Of a stretch of 64,000 bases of DNA, positions 12,852 through 24,414 are shown piece after piece. The stretch comes from Stomorhina lunata (lineage: Eukaryota > Arthropoda > Insecta > Diptera > Rhiniidae). Under the pieces are notes generated by a model. The model saw only the letters and a program-made list of their open reading frames with translations, had not been told where the DNA came from and did no database searches. Numbering within the stretch: the stretch's first letter is position 1; each line of letters starts with the position of its first letter. The stretch spans positions 558,001 through 622,000 of the forward strand of contig OW121740.1 in assembly GCA_933228675.1 (NCBI GenBank). The letters are read 5' to 3'. The position numbers and the translations under genes were made by a program.

Positions 12852-14363
12852 CACACTGATACATTTTGAGGAAAAAGAAATACACTTTTAAGGAAACCTA
12901 TATCAAACGGTAGGTCTTATTGAGTGTATCAGTTTGCCATTTTTAGAAATTTTGATATACCCTCAAAATCGAAAGTTATCGATAAAAAAAACGATTTTTT
13001 TGGTCTTCTCGAACAAAAATAGGCCTAGCTAAGTCATTTGTTTATCGATTTGAAATTTTAACACGGTTTGAGACAGACAAAACATCAGGCTTTCTTCTTG
13101 TTAAAAAAGATTATTTATTTCATCAAATTATCACAAAAATATAATATTTTCAAACAAATTTAAATTTTTATTTTTTTTTAGATTTTTTCACATTGGGACG
13201 CCGTTTTCCGCAGTATTTTGTTAGGAATGCCAAACTTTTTTATATTTACTTGAAAAGTGCATTAAATATTTTGTGAACCTAGATTATTTAAATTTAAATT
13301 AACAGCGAATTAAAAAAAATATAAGTTTTTTTTTGTAAAAGGGCCAGTTTAATTAACGTACTATATACGTATAAGTACTTATATTTATACGCACTTATGA
13401 ATGAAGTTAAAAAAGTATAGAAACAAAGAAGTACGACATAATATCCAAGCTCTATTTATGCCTCTATTGCCGTTCTCGGTTTGACTGTCTTGAAATCATC
13501 CCAACTTTCACGACCAAACCCCTTTCTGGTATTGCGAAGCCCAACGGTTTTTAGTTGAGATCGGTAATACAGCTATTTACGTAGATAGGAAGTTAATTGA
13601 GTCTACATTATGAATTAATATTTACACTTTGTTAAAATGTTTACTAAAAAAGTTAAATTTTGCAAGAACTAAAAAATTGGCCATATTTTTTCTTATAAAC
13701 GCAATTTTCAACTTCATGGCCTGGGCGCCACGTGATAACGTAGTTCGATTGGGCTTAAATTTTGTTATTTGAAGTTTCTCACCGAATGCCATAATAATCC
13801 GACCGCCATTTCTCTACTTTTGAAAAAAGTTGAAAAAACACTCTAACGTAGTATTGTATAGAAAATTTTCTAATATACAAATAATACTGAATTCACTTTT
13901 TTAATAAAATTGTTATATCTCTGTTAATATGCTTTCGATTTTAATTAAAGTATTCTTGTTTTACAAAATGGTAACCATGATTTTTTTTTTAAGTCAAAAT
14001 ATATTAGGTCTTCTGATAAATTTTACGAAAAAAAGCTTCCGAAGTTGAAAAAATCGAAAAAAAAAAATTTAACTTCAGCGGAAAATATTTTTATGATAAA
14101 TTGGTCATGTTAAAAAAAGGTCTTTACGAGGTGAAAGCCTATTTTGTTTTCTGTCGAAACACATTTTAAAATTTAAAATCGATGTAAAAATGACTCAGTT
14201 AAGCCTTCTTTTCTCCGCTAAGTCCAAAAAAATAGTTTTTTATCGATAACTTTCGATTTTGAGGGTATGTCGAAAATTTTAAAAATGGTAAAATGATCTT
14301 CTAACCGAGTTCTACTGGTTGAGCTTGGTTTCGTTCCGAGTGTATTTTCACTGTATCAGAGTG
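12852..14363. mobile_element. Inner inverted-repeat element, candidate with TTA target duplication
   Basis: The ends are CACACTGATACA (left) and CACTCTGATACA (reverse complement of the right). They are flanked by TTA on both sides (12849-12851 and 14364-14366). Similarity between arms continues inward for roughly 400 bases, including the shared block ACCCTCAAAATCGAAAGTTA before TCGATAAAAAA (12959 and the reverse complement near 14270). A 3-bp TTA duplication is what PIF/Harbinger elements leave, but the termini alone do not settle the superfamily. It lies between the arms of the foldback element, so it is either a nested insertion or part of that element's core. It encodes no intact transposase. 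Confidence 0.55.
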
Positions 14364-15299
14364 TTATAAATACTATCAAATTAAATATTACATACATACT
14401 TTTAATATGATATCAAACACTTTTGTTTGCTGGGTTTATACTGCAGAATATTCTCGTTTGGAACATTAAACGATTTGTATGTAAATGTTTATGTATTTGA
14501 TGATGATTATTAAACAAAAGTTAAATGTGATTAAAAACTTTTATTTTATATACATTTTCTCTATTTTACTCTTATTTATTTTTATTATTTTGTTTTTCAC
14601 ACAAATTCTGTTTAGTACTTTTCGGTTTTTGTCTCAATGTATTTGTGAACAACTCTTAAATGATAATAAAAAGTGACATTTTATTAAAGTGAAATGAAGT
14701 AATAAAATTTAACAAATTACACAAAATCTCACACTTACAAATTTCTATTCATGCATCCATTAGATACATGTAATATTAGCAAGTTCACACATACATATTT
14801 CAGATGATATTTCATTACGTTTCTTTAAAAAAGATTGCAATATTGCTTAAATTTAAATAATAAGCAGTGAAGCTGAAAATTAAATCAAAGAAATATATGT
14901 AGATCATAAAATCTTATAAAAAAAACTTCCCTTCGAATTCTGATATTCTGATTTCTAATTGTGAAACTTTTTTGTAATTTAACTTTAATATGTTTATCTA
15001 ATATATAGAGTTATTATTAAAAGTTTTTCCATTTGGACATACAATTACTTATTATTGTCGGATTTTCATGTAAAATATTGAATTTTTGTTAAAAATTACT
15101 TGAAAATGTTCGTGCGAAACATAGACTTTTAAGAACTAGAATCGAATTGAGGTTATTTTATAATTAGTGTTGTATTCTTAATTTGTGTAACTTTCATTTC
15201 AAACTGTAAACTTGATTTTACATGTGCGTATGCACTTTAAAACTACTCAAGTTGTATGGAAGCTAAATTCGTGCCCCTCAAAATGAACATTGGTATCTC

Positions 15300-16255
15300 A
15301 AAAAGTAACATGAATAGGAACATTATGTTAACTGCGTTTTAATAAAATATAATGAAAAAAGTACCAAATATGTATATGGAAATTTTTGAAGTTAGGGGAT
15401 AAAAAGGGGAAAAAATTAGTATTGTTATACCTTTTAAACAAATGAATGTTTGTCTGTATGTATGTTCTTTATAGAAAAGTAAACTGTGAATTTGATCATG
15501 TCATGCTCTTTAGCGAAGATGATGCGGATAAGCCTGCCAAGGTTTTTAAGTTGATAAGACTAATTTCCAACAGATGGCGCTACTGAAAATTACTAAAAAT
15601 TAATCAAATCGTAAACTGTACATTTGCTCATGCTATGATCTTTAGCAAAGTTGTAGCGCATGAACCGGCGAAGGCTTTTTAGTTGGTATGAATAATTTCC
15701 GACAGGTGGCGCTACTGAAACTTACTCAAAGTCAATTTAATGGTAAGCTGTACATTTAATCATGACGAAGGTTTCTTAGTTGGTATGAAGAAATTTCGAC
15801 AGGTGGCGCCACTGAAATTTACTCAAAGTCAATTTAATCGTAAGCTGTACATTTAATCATGCTATAATCTTCAGCAAAGTTGTAACGGATAAGCCGAAGA
15901 AGGTTTATGAATTGGAATGAGCTAAGTCCGACAGGTGGCGCCACAGAAAATTACTCAAAGTGAATTAAATCGTAAAGTGTGCACTTGATCAGACTATAAT
16001 CTTTAGCACAGTTGTTGCGCATGAGTCGACGGAGGTTTCTGTAATTTCCAAAATTAATTAAATGAGTTAAACTGTAAACTATGTTTTGGTCGGACAAAAT
16101 AAATAAAATAATTCAAAATTAACTGAATATTTGTACAATGTCTTTCCTCTAAATTTATTTTAGCACTTTATAAAATAAAATATATCAAAACTTTAAAATT
16201 TGCCTCAAAATGCTTATCATAAGGCTCCGAGCAAGGCTCGGTCAACCAGGTACTG
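15300..16255 (-). repeat. Right inverted arm of the foldback element
   Basis: This is the reverse complement of the left arm. The core CGACAGGTGGCGC lies at about 15568 (variant CAACAGATGGCGC), 15701, 15798 and 15930. The spacings are 132, 97 and 132, so one unit has lost about 35 bases. It has more units than the left arm. Confidence 0.85.
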
Positions 16256-18846
16256 ATTTAAAATATGTTAACTTGGCATTTTTATTACAAACAATCCCGA
16301 ACAAAAAATTCAAAAACCGTTCTTTTTTTACAGGATATCCTTAATAAGAGGACATGAGGATGGTCCCCCAAATTAAACAAATTGTATACACAGTTGGACG
16401 CGTCTTAAAAAAACTTTCTTATGATTATGGTTTATGTAAGGAAATAGATTCTTAAATTGACATAACATACAAAAATCTTTTTTCCTCACAAGAGGTTAAA
16501 GTTGGAGCCGAAATATTTTAAATGTCAGCTTTAAAAGTCCAAGGATCATTTTTAGGAGGGTAAATTGATCACTTTTTGTCGTGAGTCGCTTTATTGTACT
16601 TATGCAAACATATACACATTCATTTGGATATGTATACCAATACATACAATACATACATGCATATAAGTGTACATATTTGCATTTTAAATGGTAAAAGTAA
16701 AAATAAATAACGAATTCAAATGTCAAATTAACGTCCATATAAAATGTAAAAACAAATTTAAGAAACTTTAGTGTGACAAAATTGTTTACTGTTAAATTAA
16801 AAAAAAAAAAAGTTTTTGAAATTTGTTGAAGTACCTAATGTAGAAAATTTGAAAAACAAAAATCAGATATTATCGAAATTAAACATTATTAAGGCGAAAA
16901 AAAAAAAAAAAAAAAAAAGTCTCAAATAAACTACAATTACAATTACAAGGCGAAACAGATGGGTTTTAGCACAATATACAGTTTTTAAAACTTTAAAATT
17001 ATATAGAAGTTACTACACCTCAAACTAAATAATATAGCATTTATTTGGCCTTATCTACCAAAGTTCTATATACTCGTTCTTAAAAATATTTTGTGAGAAT
17101 TTATTTCCTATAATACTTATGTACAGATCTTTCAATCATATCAATGAAAAAGAACAACTAAAAGGCTAGGGAAGGAAGTACTATTTTAGGTCGGTTTAAA
17201 CTTGAGTACATTCAATGTTTTAGTTTAGTTTTTTACTTCCTTGTTAAATACATGCATATGTGTAATATTTAACCTAGAATGTATGTATGTATGTTATTTT
17301 CAATGAGTTAACTAGTGAAAAGTGTGAAACTGTAAACTTCGTGCTTAAAATCTATCTGCATTATAAATATTGTAAAATAAATAAATAAAAATAAAAGCAA
17401 CAGCAACAGCAACATCAGCTATTCAAAAGTTGTACTTTGCAAAACTTGTAATCATGCAACATTCAAGTGAGTAAACGAAACGAAACAAAACATAAAAATA
17501 TTAAAAAATACGATACGTAATTTTTAAATAATAATAAAATAATACAACAACGATAAATACACATGCATTAGTACAAGCTTACAAACATACACACATAGTA
17601 AGTGTGTCCTTCTTGTGTATATTGGAAATTCATATTCACATCCTACTAGATCAACATCCAAACTTACAACATTTGTAGATATGGTTGTATAAAGTATTTG
17701 TTCTATAAAAAGAAAAAGTTTCTCATTTTTTTAGCTTTATTTAGTTTTTCTTCGTATTTTTTGCTCTTGGAAAAGGGACAAACTTTTATTGGGCAAATGG
17801 TCATGCATGAATGAAGAACGTGCATGTATGTACATTGTTCATACATGCAAAACATTTATTATGAAATGTTGAATGAATAGTTACTCGCACAAAAAAAAAT
17901 GTTTAAAAACACAAATAAATGGAAAAAGTGTTACATAAAAGTTTTTTTTCCATACTCTCCTTTCAGTAAAGTATAAATGCAACAACAGCAACTACTAGAA
18001 CCGCAGATGTAACAAACTTAAAGATAAATGTAATTTGTTGAATTACACAATAAATATGAAAACAAACAAACATTTTTTACAAACACAACATAATTAACGC
18101 AATCTAATGAATAAACTTGTTGCACAATTAAGAATTACATTCCCTTAATTGCGATAGTATTAGCAGAAGCATTTCTGTTAACATATGTAAGGCGTTTCTG
18201 TTAATGTTTCAAACTCGGCACAATTCACCGAAAAGCAAACAATTCGTTTCAGGGAAATATATTGTAGCTGCAAACTATTTATGCCTAACAACTGTTTCAA
18301 ATGACTGTTGCTTTAAATGTGACTGTGAAAATACTGACGGAGATCTGTTTTAAATCACCTTGGCCAACGTTCGTTGCTATAAATCAAAATATGGCCTTAT
18401 GGAAGAAAATCCCCGCAAAACATGAATGAAATGAATGTACATGTTCCCCAGCACACGAAAACATATACATACCGCAGAGAGCAAACATTAATATGGAGTT
18501 GGTTGGTATCAGTCAAATACGAATTTAATTAAACTTCAAAAGTTCATGCGATTCAAATTTATGCGAATTTTTGCATTATAGCGTTGAAACATAAAATGCT
18601 AATACTACGAGTACTTTAAATTTTGTTTTAGAACCGAATGAATATTAGTATTGAAGTTGCGGGATAAGAATAAACATTCAGATGCATACACACGTAAGTT
18701 TGTACGCAGTGCAGTTTATGTTTGTTGATAAAATTGAATAATTTTCCAAAAGAAAAAATAAAACATCAACAAAAGAAACGCACACATAGTAATACATACA
18801 GATAGTTGCAAATATACATACATACATATGTACATGTAGATATCTA
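16256..18846. other. Intergenic/intronic DNA, no gene seen
   Basis: AT-rich, with a 22-base poly-A run at 16897-16918 and small CAGCAA and ACAT reiterations. Open frames such as the minus-strand one at 16496-16738 are tyrosine/cysteine-rich translations of CATA repeats and are not genes. Confidence 0.5.
16897..16918 (+). repeat. Poly-A run (22 A)
   Basis: An uninterrupted run of 22 adenines. It could be the tail of a decayed retroposon, but no body is recognisable upstream. Confidence 0.8.
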
Positions 18847-19242
18847 CCCAATGAGAAAAATTAACGGCTTTGCCTATTAACAAGCAAGAACTCTTAGACA
18901 GAAAATGTTCCTTGGTATCCTAAATACATGTGTCCTGCGGGGTTATGTAAATATTATTGTATTGTAGATTTCTTACAGAGTCTACAATGAACGAAGACTC
19001 TTAAAAGTTCCATAGAAATAGGTTGTGTTGAAAGCTACCAAACTAATTTTGTTCTATGTAAATATTTTATTTGTTTCAAATATTTTACAAAGAGACAATC
19101 CTATCTGTCTTCTCAAAGTAGATTTGCTATAAGGACTAGATAAAATGAGATATCAGCAGCTTTAAGAAGGAAAGGTTTTGTTGAATAATAATACAAAATA
19201 TTATCATACTAAAAAAGCAGATTTAAAAATATTCCCGCTGGG
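18847..19242. mobile_element. Small MITE candidate with CCCA... termini and TA flanks
   Basis: The left end reads CCCAATGAGAAAAATT and the reverse complement of the right end CCCAGCGGGAATATTT. Most differences are transitions. TA lies immediately outside both ends (18845-18846 and 19243-19244), as expected for a Tc1/mariner-type insertion. The interior contains no coding frame. The short imperfect terminal repeats make the call tentative. Confidence 0.45.
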
Positions 19243-20848
19243 TAATACCAGTTGAAGTACAAAACATTAAACATATTACAAGTGCACGCGTCAAAACACA
19301 CTCACAAATAATATTTGTAATCCGCGGAGTACATACGCATTCACATACACACACATAAGTTCATGCTTTCGCATGCAATAAGCCCAAAAAACTCTGGGAC
19401 TGGATTGGAATGGAAAAAGCTTTAAGTTTAATAAAAACTTGTGGTTACTATGGTTTGTGTGTTGTGGATGCATGAAAGGATAGACAACGAATAAATGGAA
19501 GCTGGTATGGGAGTGGGCGGCTAATGGAACAGATGGATGGTTTAGTTGGTGGTTAGATGCATTCATATAATTTCATCTTTAGACTTGTGTAAAAACACGC
19601 CGCAACATTTTACGCTTGGTTAGATACAATTTTTCATAACATACAAACGTAACAAGTGCACGCGTAGCCGAAATGTTTATGATGGAGAAAAAAGGAGCTT
19701 GATTTAATCCTGACAAAAAAATAACTCAAGAAAACTACTCGAAATGTCTAAAGTTTCAGTTTCAAAAACCAATTTCAGGTTTTTAGTTACTGAACTAACC
19801 TCAACTAACCCTCCCTTATTAGAAAAAAAATATCTCGCCAGTTTTCCTTTTACATCTTTTACTTCTTTTAGTTTTTTTTTTTCCTAAATGTTGTTTAGAA
19901 AAATACCAATTTCAAATGCATTCAATATTTTGCTTCCCTTTTTGTATATTGCACGAGCAGATATTCTTAATTTCAAATTTGCTTAGCAACTCCATGGCAA
20001 AATGAAATATAATGCTATTTTTATTTTTTTATTATTATTAGACATGTATTTATTTATATACACACATATATACATACTTACATACGAGTTCATATGATCT
20101 CAACTAAAATTTTGGCTATAGCAAAGAAAATAACCGGAATTTATTTCAATGATAAATATTTGTATATCTTATAGGTGGGGGATTACGAAATGCATATTTT
20201 TTGCTACGGAACATAATTGTTTGTGCAAAGACTATTTTTGTATTTCCAAGTCATCGGAATGGAAATGCTTTTGTGAAAATGTTTTTATCTAAAATCTTAA
20301 ATAACAACGCAGACACATAATGGTTACAATTTTAGCTCTTAAATCATATAAATTTCATTTTTATTGTAAATATCGAAAATTTTGCCTTTGATAAAAAGAG
20401 ATTCTTTAGGTAGTTTGAGTTATTTTCAAAATTATCAACAGAACTTTCTTTCTACAATAATTACTAGACTTTAAATCATTTCCCTCAAAAGTAAATATTA
20501 AATAAAAATAAATGCCTTAAATGATAACATTGCGTAGACAACTACAGAAAAGGTCTCACTCATATGAATATTAGCTTATGACACGCGTCACTTCATCGTG
20601 CACTGAAGCTCATCAAATATTTATGTTTAAGGTACTCGTACTTCATATTCTACGTACAAATGTATGAATATATTAATGTATGTTTGTGCAAATGTGTGCG
20701 ACAAAACGTCCTTTAGAAAAACGATATTCGAGTTTATTTGGTGGGTGGTTTGCAACAGCTATTAATACAAATCCACAAACACACATAAATTATATATCAA
20801 CTATATGTATTTTAATATGTATTTATATGTATGTATATTTCTAAATAC
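19243..20848. other. Intergenic/intronic DNA, no gene seen
   Basis: No gene, RNA or clear repeat was recognised. The minus-strand frame at 19291-19566 lacks any family signature and is probably random. Confidence 0.5.
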
Positions 20849-21002
20849 TAGTGTTTTTCAAATTTTCTCCAGGAAATCTCGGGATTTATTTGTCATTAAT
20901 GTTTAAATTTTTTTTATTTAACCAGAAAATAAATATAAAATATTTAAATTAAAGTAAAGTAATGAAATTCAAAAAGAAAGAGTATTCGCATTTGATCCCA
21001 AA

Positions 21003-21032
21003 TCTGTTACATTTATTTATTAATGTAACAGA
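21003..21032. repeat. 11-bp perfect palindrome inside the hAT-like element
   Basis: TCTGTTACATT and AATGTAACAGA are exact reverse complements around an 8-nt loop. Subterminal or internal palindromes occur in many non-autonomous DNA elements. Confidence 0.7.
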
Positions 21033-21174
21033 CCAATTTATTGATAAAAAGCCAAAAAATGTTTGCGGAGAAACCAAAATTTCTCTACGCGTTTCGATGG
21101 TTGGTTAGTCCATCTCTTCAGGAGGAGTATCCCCAATTTAGACAGATCGAAAACCTTGCATTATTAATAATATT

Positions 21175-21482
21175 GTGAACCGCCGTGGTATAGCAGGTTA
21201 GTCATCCGCCTAGCATACCAGAGGCCCAAGTTCGATCCCTGGCCAGACTCACTTGAAAAATAAATTTTAAAAAAAGCGGCGGTTCACCTCATAACTCAGC
21301 TAGCCACTGGTTATTGAGTATTAGGCTATGTAAAACTTCTCTAACTAATGCATTTGCCGTTCGGAGCCGGCGTTAAAACGTAGGTCCCTTTCAATGAGTC
21401 TAAAAATAGAATCGGATGCAGCTCATTGTCTGAGAGAAGTACCCCTTGTTCCAATTGGAATGTTGTCGGGGAATTATATTAT
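21175..21482 (+). mobile_element. tRNA(Ala)-derived SINE with 12-bp target duplication
   Basis: A pol III box A-like TGGTATAGCAGGTTA (21186-21200) and box B-like AGTTCGATCCC (21229-21239) have normal tRNA spacing. Between them TAGCATACCAGAGG resembles the anticodon arm of tRNA-Ala with anticodon AGC (21212-21214). A tRNA-unrelated body follows and ends in an ATT/ATA-rich tail. The 12-base ATTAATAATATT flanks both sides exactly (21163-21174 and 21483-21494), marking a retroposition event. The head is bracketed by a perfect 11-bp inverted repeat: GTGAACCGCCG at the start and CGGCGGTTCAC at 21277-21287. The insertion is inside the hAT-like element, so it is younger than that element. Confidence 0.88.
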
Positions 21483-21751
21483 ATTAATAATATTTAATCT
21501 TTACCTATTTGAATAATGGTCATATCATACAAATATCATAAAAGTACTTAAAAGTATCCATAAGTTCATAAAAGTATATTTTTTTAAAGGTTATAGTTTT
21601 ATAATTAAAGAGATCTTCTCAAATATATAGAAATGTTATTCTTTTAACTATTAAGTTATCCTATTTAACTGGAATTTCCGGGATCATGGGAAACTGAAAA
21701 TATTTACCACTTTCTCGGGAAATGAAAAAGTCCGGGAAAAGAAAAACTCTA

Positions 21752-22526
21752 CTAAATCCCTATCGTATACATGCACAAATACACGTACACATGCATTTAT
21801 TTATTTAATATTTATTCAATTCATACTCAAAAGTACAAACATACATATGTGTTATATATGTACATGTGTATGTATGTGAGGTAAACAATATAGCAATAAA
21901 CAAATGATAAATAATAAATAGAAAAATGCAATTTACAAAATTTTTAATTCAATTAAATTTCGTTGTCATGAGAACCACTTGACACTCGCATTTTCTATTT
22001 ATTTATTTCAAAATTTTTAGAATTTGTTTTTCACTTTCTATTTGTTTAATGATAATAAAAAGTCATTGTCAAATTTGTTGCCAAATCCAAGGGGAAGTTA
22101 GGAAAAGGTAATTTTACTGTTTTTAGCCAAAACCAAGACAAACAAACAAAAAGAAAATTAAAAGAATTTTTAACAGTTTTGTTGGTAATAAAGTAAATTA
22201 ATATTTACGACACGTGTCACAAACACAAGTCGAACATTACTTTTCGTTATTAAACAATTTCCTATAGGTAAGAGACTCCAATAATTTATTAATATTTAAC
22301 TTTTAGTGAATTAGCAAAAAGATGGTTAAGTAATTAAATAAATTAATAATATTAATTTAAAATAGCAATTTTGATTATTTCGCATGTAAACAAAACAAAA
22401 TCGATACAAATTCTATTAAGCCACAGAGTCAGATATGAAATATACTATATAAATGCCTAAACTAGCTCTAATTAATTTTCTAAACACCCCACGGACTTGA
22501 AAAACTCTAACATAACAACTTTCTGT
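21752..22526. other. Intergenic/intronic DNA, no gene seen
   Basis: AT-rich with ACAT/TATG reiterations near 21770-21880. Nothing else was recognised. Confidence 0.5.
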
Positions 22527-22745
22527 TTATATATCCTATACCACCATCGATGGGTACGATACACAAGTATATTCGTTACATAGCCTCAGCCACTCATTAT
22601 GATTGATTTTAAGATTATTACTGCTGTTATTCCATCTAAGATGGAAATCAAAAGAAAGTTTATTTTATATTTATAAGCCTGAATTTTTAAATCATTACAC
22701 CAAATCTCATTGAGATCGGTCCACATTTGACAATACTTTTAAACA
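22527..22745 (+). mobile_element. Degenerate INE-1-like fragment
   Basis: TTATATATCCTATACCACC, then GATGGGTACGATACACAAG, TATTCGTTACATAGCC and later TCATTGAGATCGGTCCACAT follow the order of modules at the 5' end of fly INE-1-like elements (TATACCC start, short palindrome, TTCGTTA block, ATCGGTCC block). It is more diverged from the other copies here and may be a different subfamily. Confidence 0.4.
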
Positions 22746-23169
22746 ATTGAAAAACCATCGATAATAATTTTAAATCTAAATTAAAAAACAATTACTTTAT
22801 TTTTGATTAACATTAGAACTACTCGTACTATCGGGAAGTATTTTGTTGCCGAAATAATAGTAAAAAAAATCAATGAAAATTTTTAGTTTACCATTAAATT
22901 AACTCATTTGTCCTCAATGGAGTAACGTTTAAAAATCGGTCAACTGATTTTTCATTCGAATTCAGTAAATATTTCATTCAAATTTAACTGACAAATATGT
23001 AAACTACATTTTCAGTCTTGATAAAAAAAATTGTATAGTATAGCCATTCTATCTTTTGTCAGCCATGATAACTTCCTGACGTTTGATCGAATTATTATTT
23101 TCATACATTAAATTATGCTATCATACTACTTTTAAAATCCCAGTTTATGTTTGCTGTTAGTTTGACAAA

Positions 23170-24300
23170 TATATGGCCAAAAATCAAACAGTTTTTATTC
23201 CTTTGAAACCGACTTTTAACTTGAATAATTTCTGTACCCTTTGGAGTTCGGAAAATCTATCTAATTACAGATCTTGAACTCGCAAAACTTCTGTTTACTG
23301 AACACAATATCTTAGTAGAGCAAATTTACGCTTCTAAGCGTAAATTAAAAAAAAAAACGTTAAAAAATCGATTGAAGCATTAAAGTTTTTCTTCATATTT
23401 CGTCTACTTCTGCATTCGTTTTAACATTTGGACCCAAGTCGTTGTTCTACGAAACAGACACCACACTTAGGGGATAAATCCACTTCCCTCTAAATTTTAA
23501 TTTTGTCACTTCTAATACTACTTAATGGCTGCCATAATTTGAAGCTCGTTTTCGCCACTTTTTAATTTTTTTCGCATATTTTTTGGCCGCCTTAAAGAAT
23601 TAAAAAAAAATGAATAACGATTTGTAGATCTTTCTATTTCGCATCGTTTGATGTATATCTCGTTAATATGCTCAATATAGGTATAATGTACGACAGGTAC
23701 AAATAAGGAATTTTTGAGCGTAAATTTTTCAAAATACCGGTTTTTCGTGGAGCACACTCGCAAATATGAATGAAAATTTCCAAACCACCGCGTAAACCGA
23801 GTTTTTTGCCATTAAACACCTAAAAGCAAAAGCGCAGCAAAAAATCATTGTTTGCTAAAATTTTATGAAGATATTGGTTTAAATGGTTTTAGAATGCAAA
23901 CTGAAACAAAATCATATAAGGCATGAAAGCGATGTCATTTATAACCGATCAAAGTTTGTCAAAAATCTCTTTATTAACTGAGAACGCGAAGGTTTTATCT
24001 AAAAACATTTCAATGAAGCACATCTCGTATTTAGCTCAAAATTGACCAGGAATGGTCTTAAAACTATTCTTAAAAAAAGCTTAACCTTAGATCTGAAGAG
24101 CACCAAAATATTATAAGAATTAACGATTTGACGGACCAAATAAGAATTTTATATTTTTAAATGAAAAATGCATTATTTCTTCGTGTTAAGGCATATATAA
24201 ATTACTATAATACCATGAAACTACAGAACACCTGAAAATACATAAGTTGTGTCAAAATCAATAAAATAAAATAGTTTTTAATTTTTTTTTTAGAAAATTT
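23170..24300 (+). mobile_element. Degenerate Tc1/mariner-type element, copy 1 (right end lost)
   Basis: Matches the complete copy at 35713-37032 along its length. Examples are TTATTCCTTTGAAACCGACT, GGAGTTCGGAAAATCT, TTAATGGCTGCC, and CATTTATAACCGAT followed by TTTATTAACTGAGAACGCGA. The left end TATATGGCCAAAAATCAAAC is the terminal repeat with two changes. Homology stops near 24300, where the other copy continues to its right terminus. All frames are broken. The translated phrase LTENAKVLSKNI in both copies could derive from a transposase, but this is weak. Confidence 0.7.
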
Positions 24301-24377
24301 TTATTTATTGCTGAAAAATTAAATGATAAAAAAAACTACATAAATTTTCCGTAAAACGGACGATTTTTATTTATTTT

Positions 24378-24414
24378 TTAAAGAACAAAACCATACGAGT
24401 TTTTTGTTCTTTAA
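24378..24414. repeat. 13-bp perfect hairpin
   Basis: TTAAAGAACAAAA (24378-24390) pairs exactly with TTTTGTTCTTTAA (24402-24414) across an 11-nt loop. It lies just beyond the point where the Tc1/mariner-type copy loses homology. Confidence 0.7.

Larger units (their letters stand above)
11494..16255. mobile_element. Foldback-like element with long, internally repetitive inverted arms
   Basis: The left terminus reads CAGTACCTGGTAGACCGAGC and the right terminus, reverse-complemented, CAGTACCTGGTTGACCGAGC. Near-identity continues inward for about 730 bases on the left (to ~12225) and about 955 on the right (15300-16255). Within the arms a ~132-bp unit with the core GCGCCACCTGTCG is tandemly repeated: about three copies on the left, four full plus one truncated on the right. 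This accounts for the difference in arm length. Long inverted repeats built of tandem subrepeats are the hallmark of Foldback (FB) elements. No target-site duplication is clear and no transposase frame is present. The arms are similar enough (differences every ten to twenty bases) to suggest a fairly recent or homogenised copy. Confidence 0.85.
20849..21751. mobile_element. hAT-like non-autonomous element, interrupted by a SINE
   Basis: The termini are TAGTGTTTTTCAAATTTT (left) and TAGAGTTTTTCTTTTCCC (reverse complement of the right). They are flanked by 8-base sequences CTAAATAC (20841-20848) and CTAAATCC (21752-21759) that match at seven of eight positions, as expected for a slightly decayed hAT duplication. 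GGGAAAT/CTCGGGA motifs occur inside both ends. The interior has a perfect 11-bp palindrome at 21003-21032 and the SINE at 21175-21482. Without the SINE and its duplicated target the element is about 580 bases. No transposase frame remains. Confidence 0.65.

Noticed and set aside
11409..14437. Element bounded by CCCAGCAAAC (near 11409) and GTTTGCTGGG (near 14427)
   Set aside because: The interval cuts across the foldback element, leaving its right arm outside; matching 10-mers alone are not enough evidence.
21186..21247. A functional tRNA-Ala gene
   Set aside because: The acceptor and other stems do not pair properly and it is the head of a retroposed SINE with target duplications.
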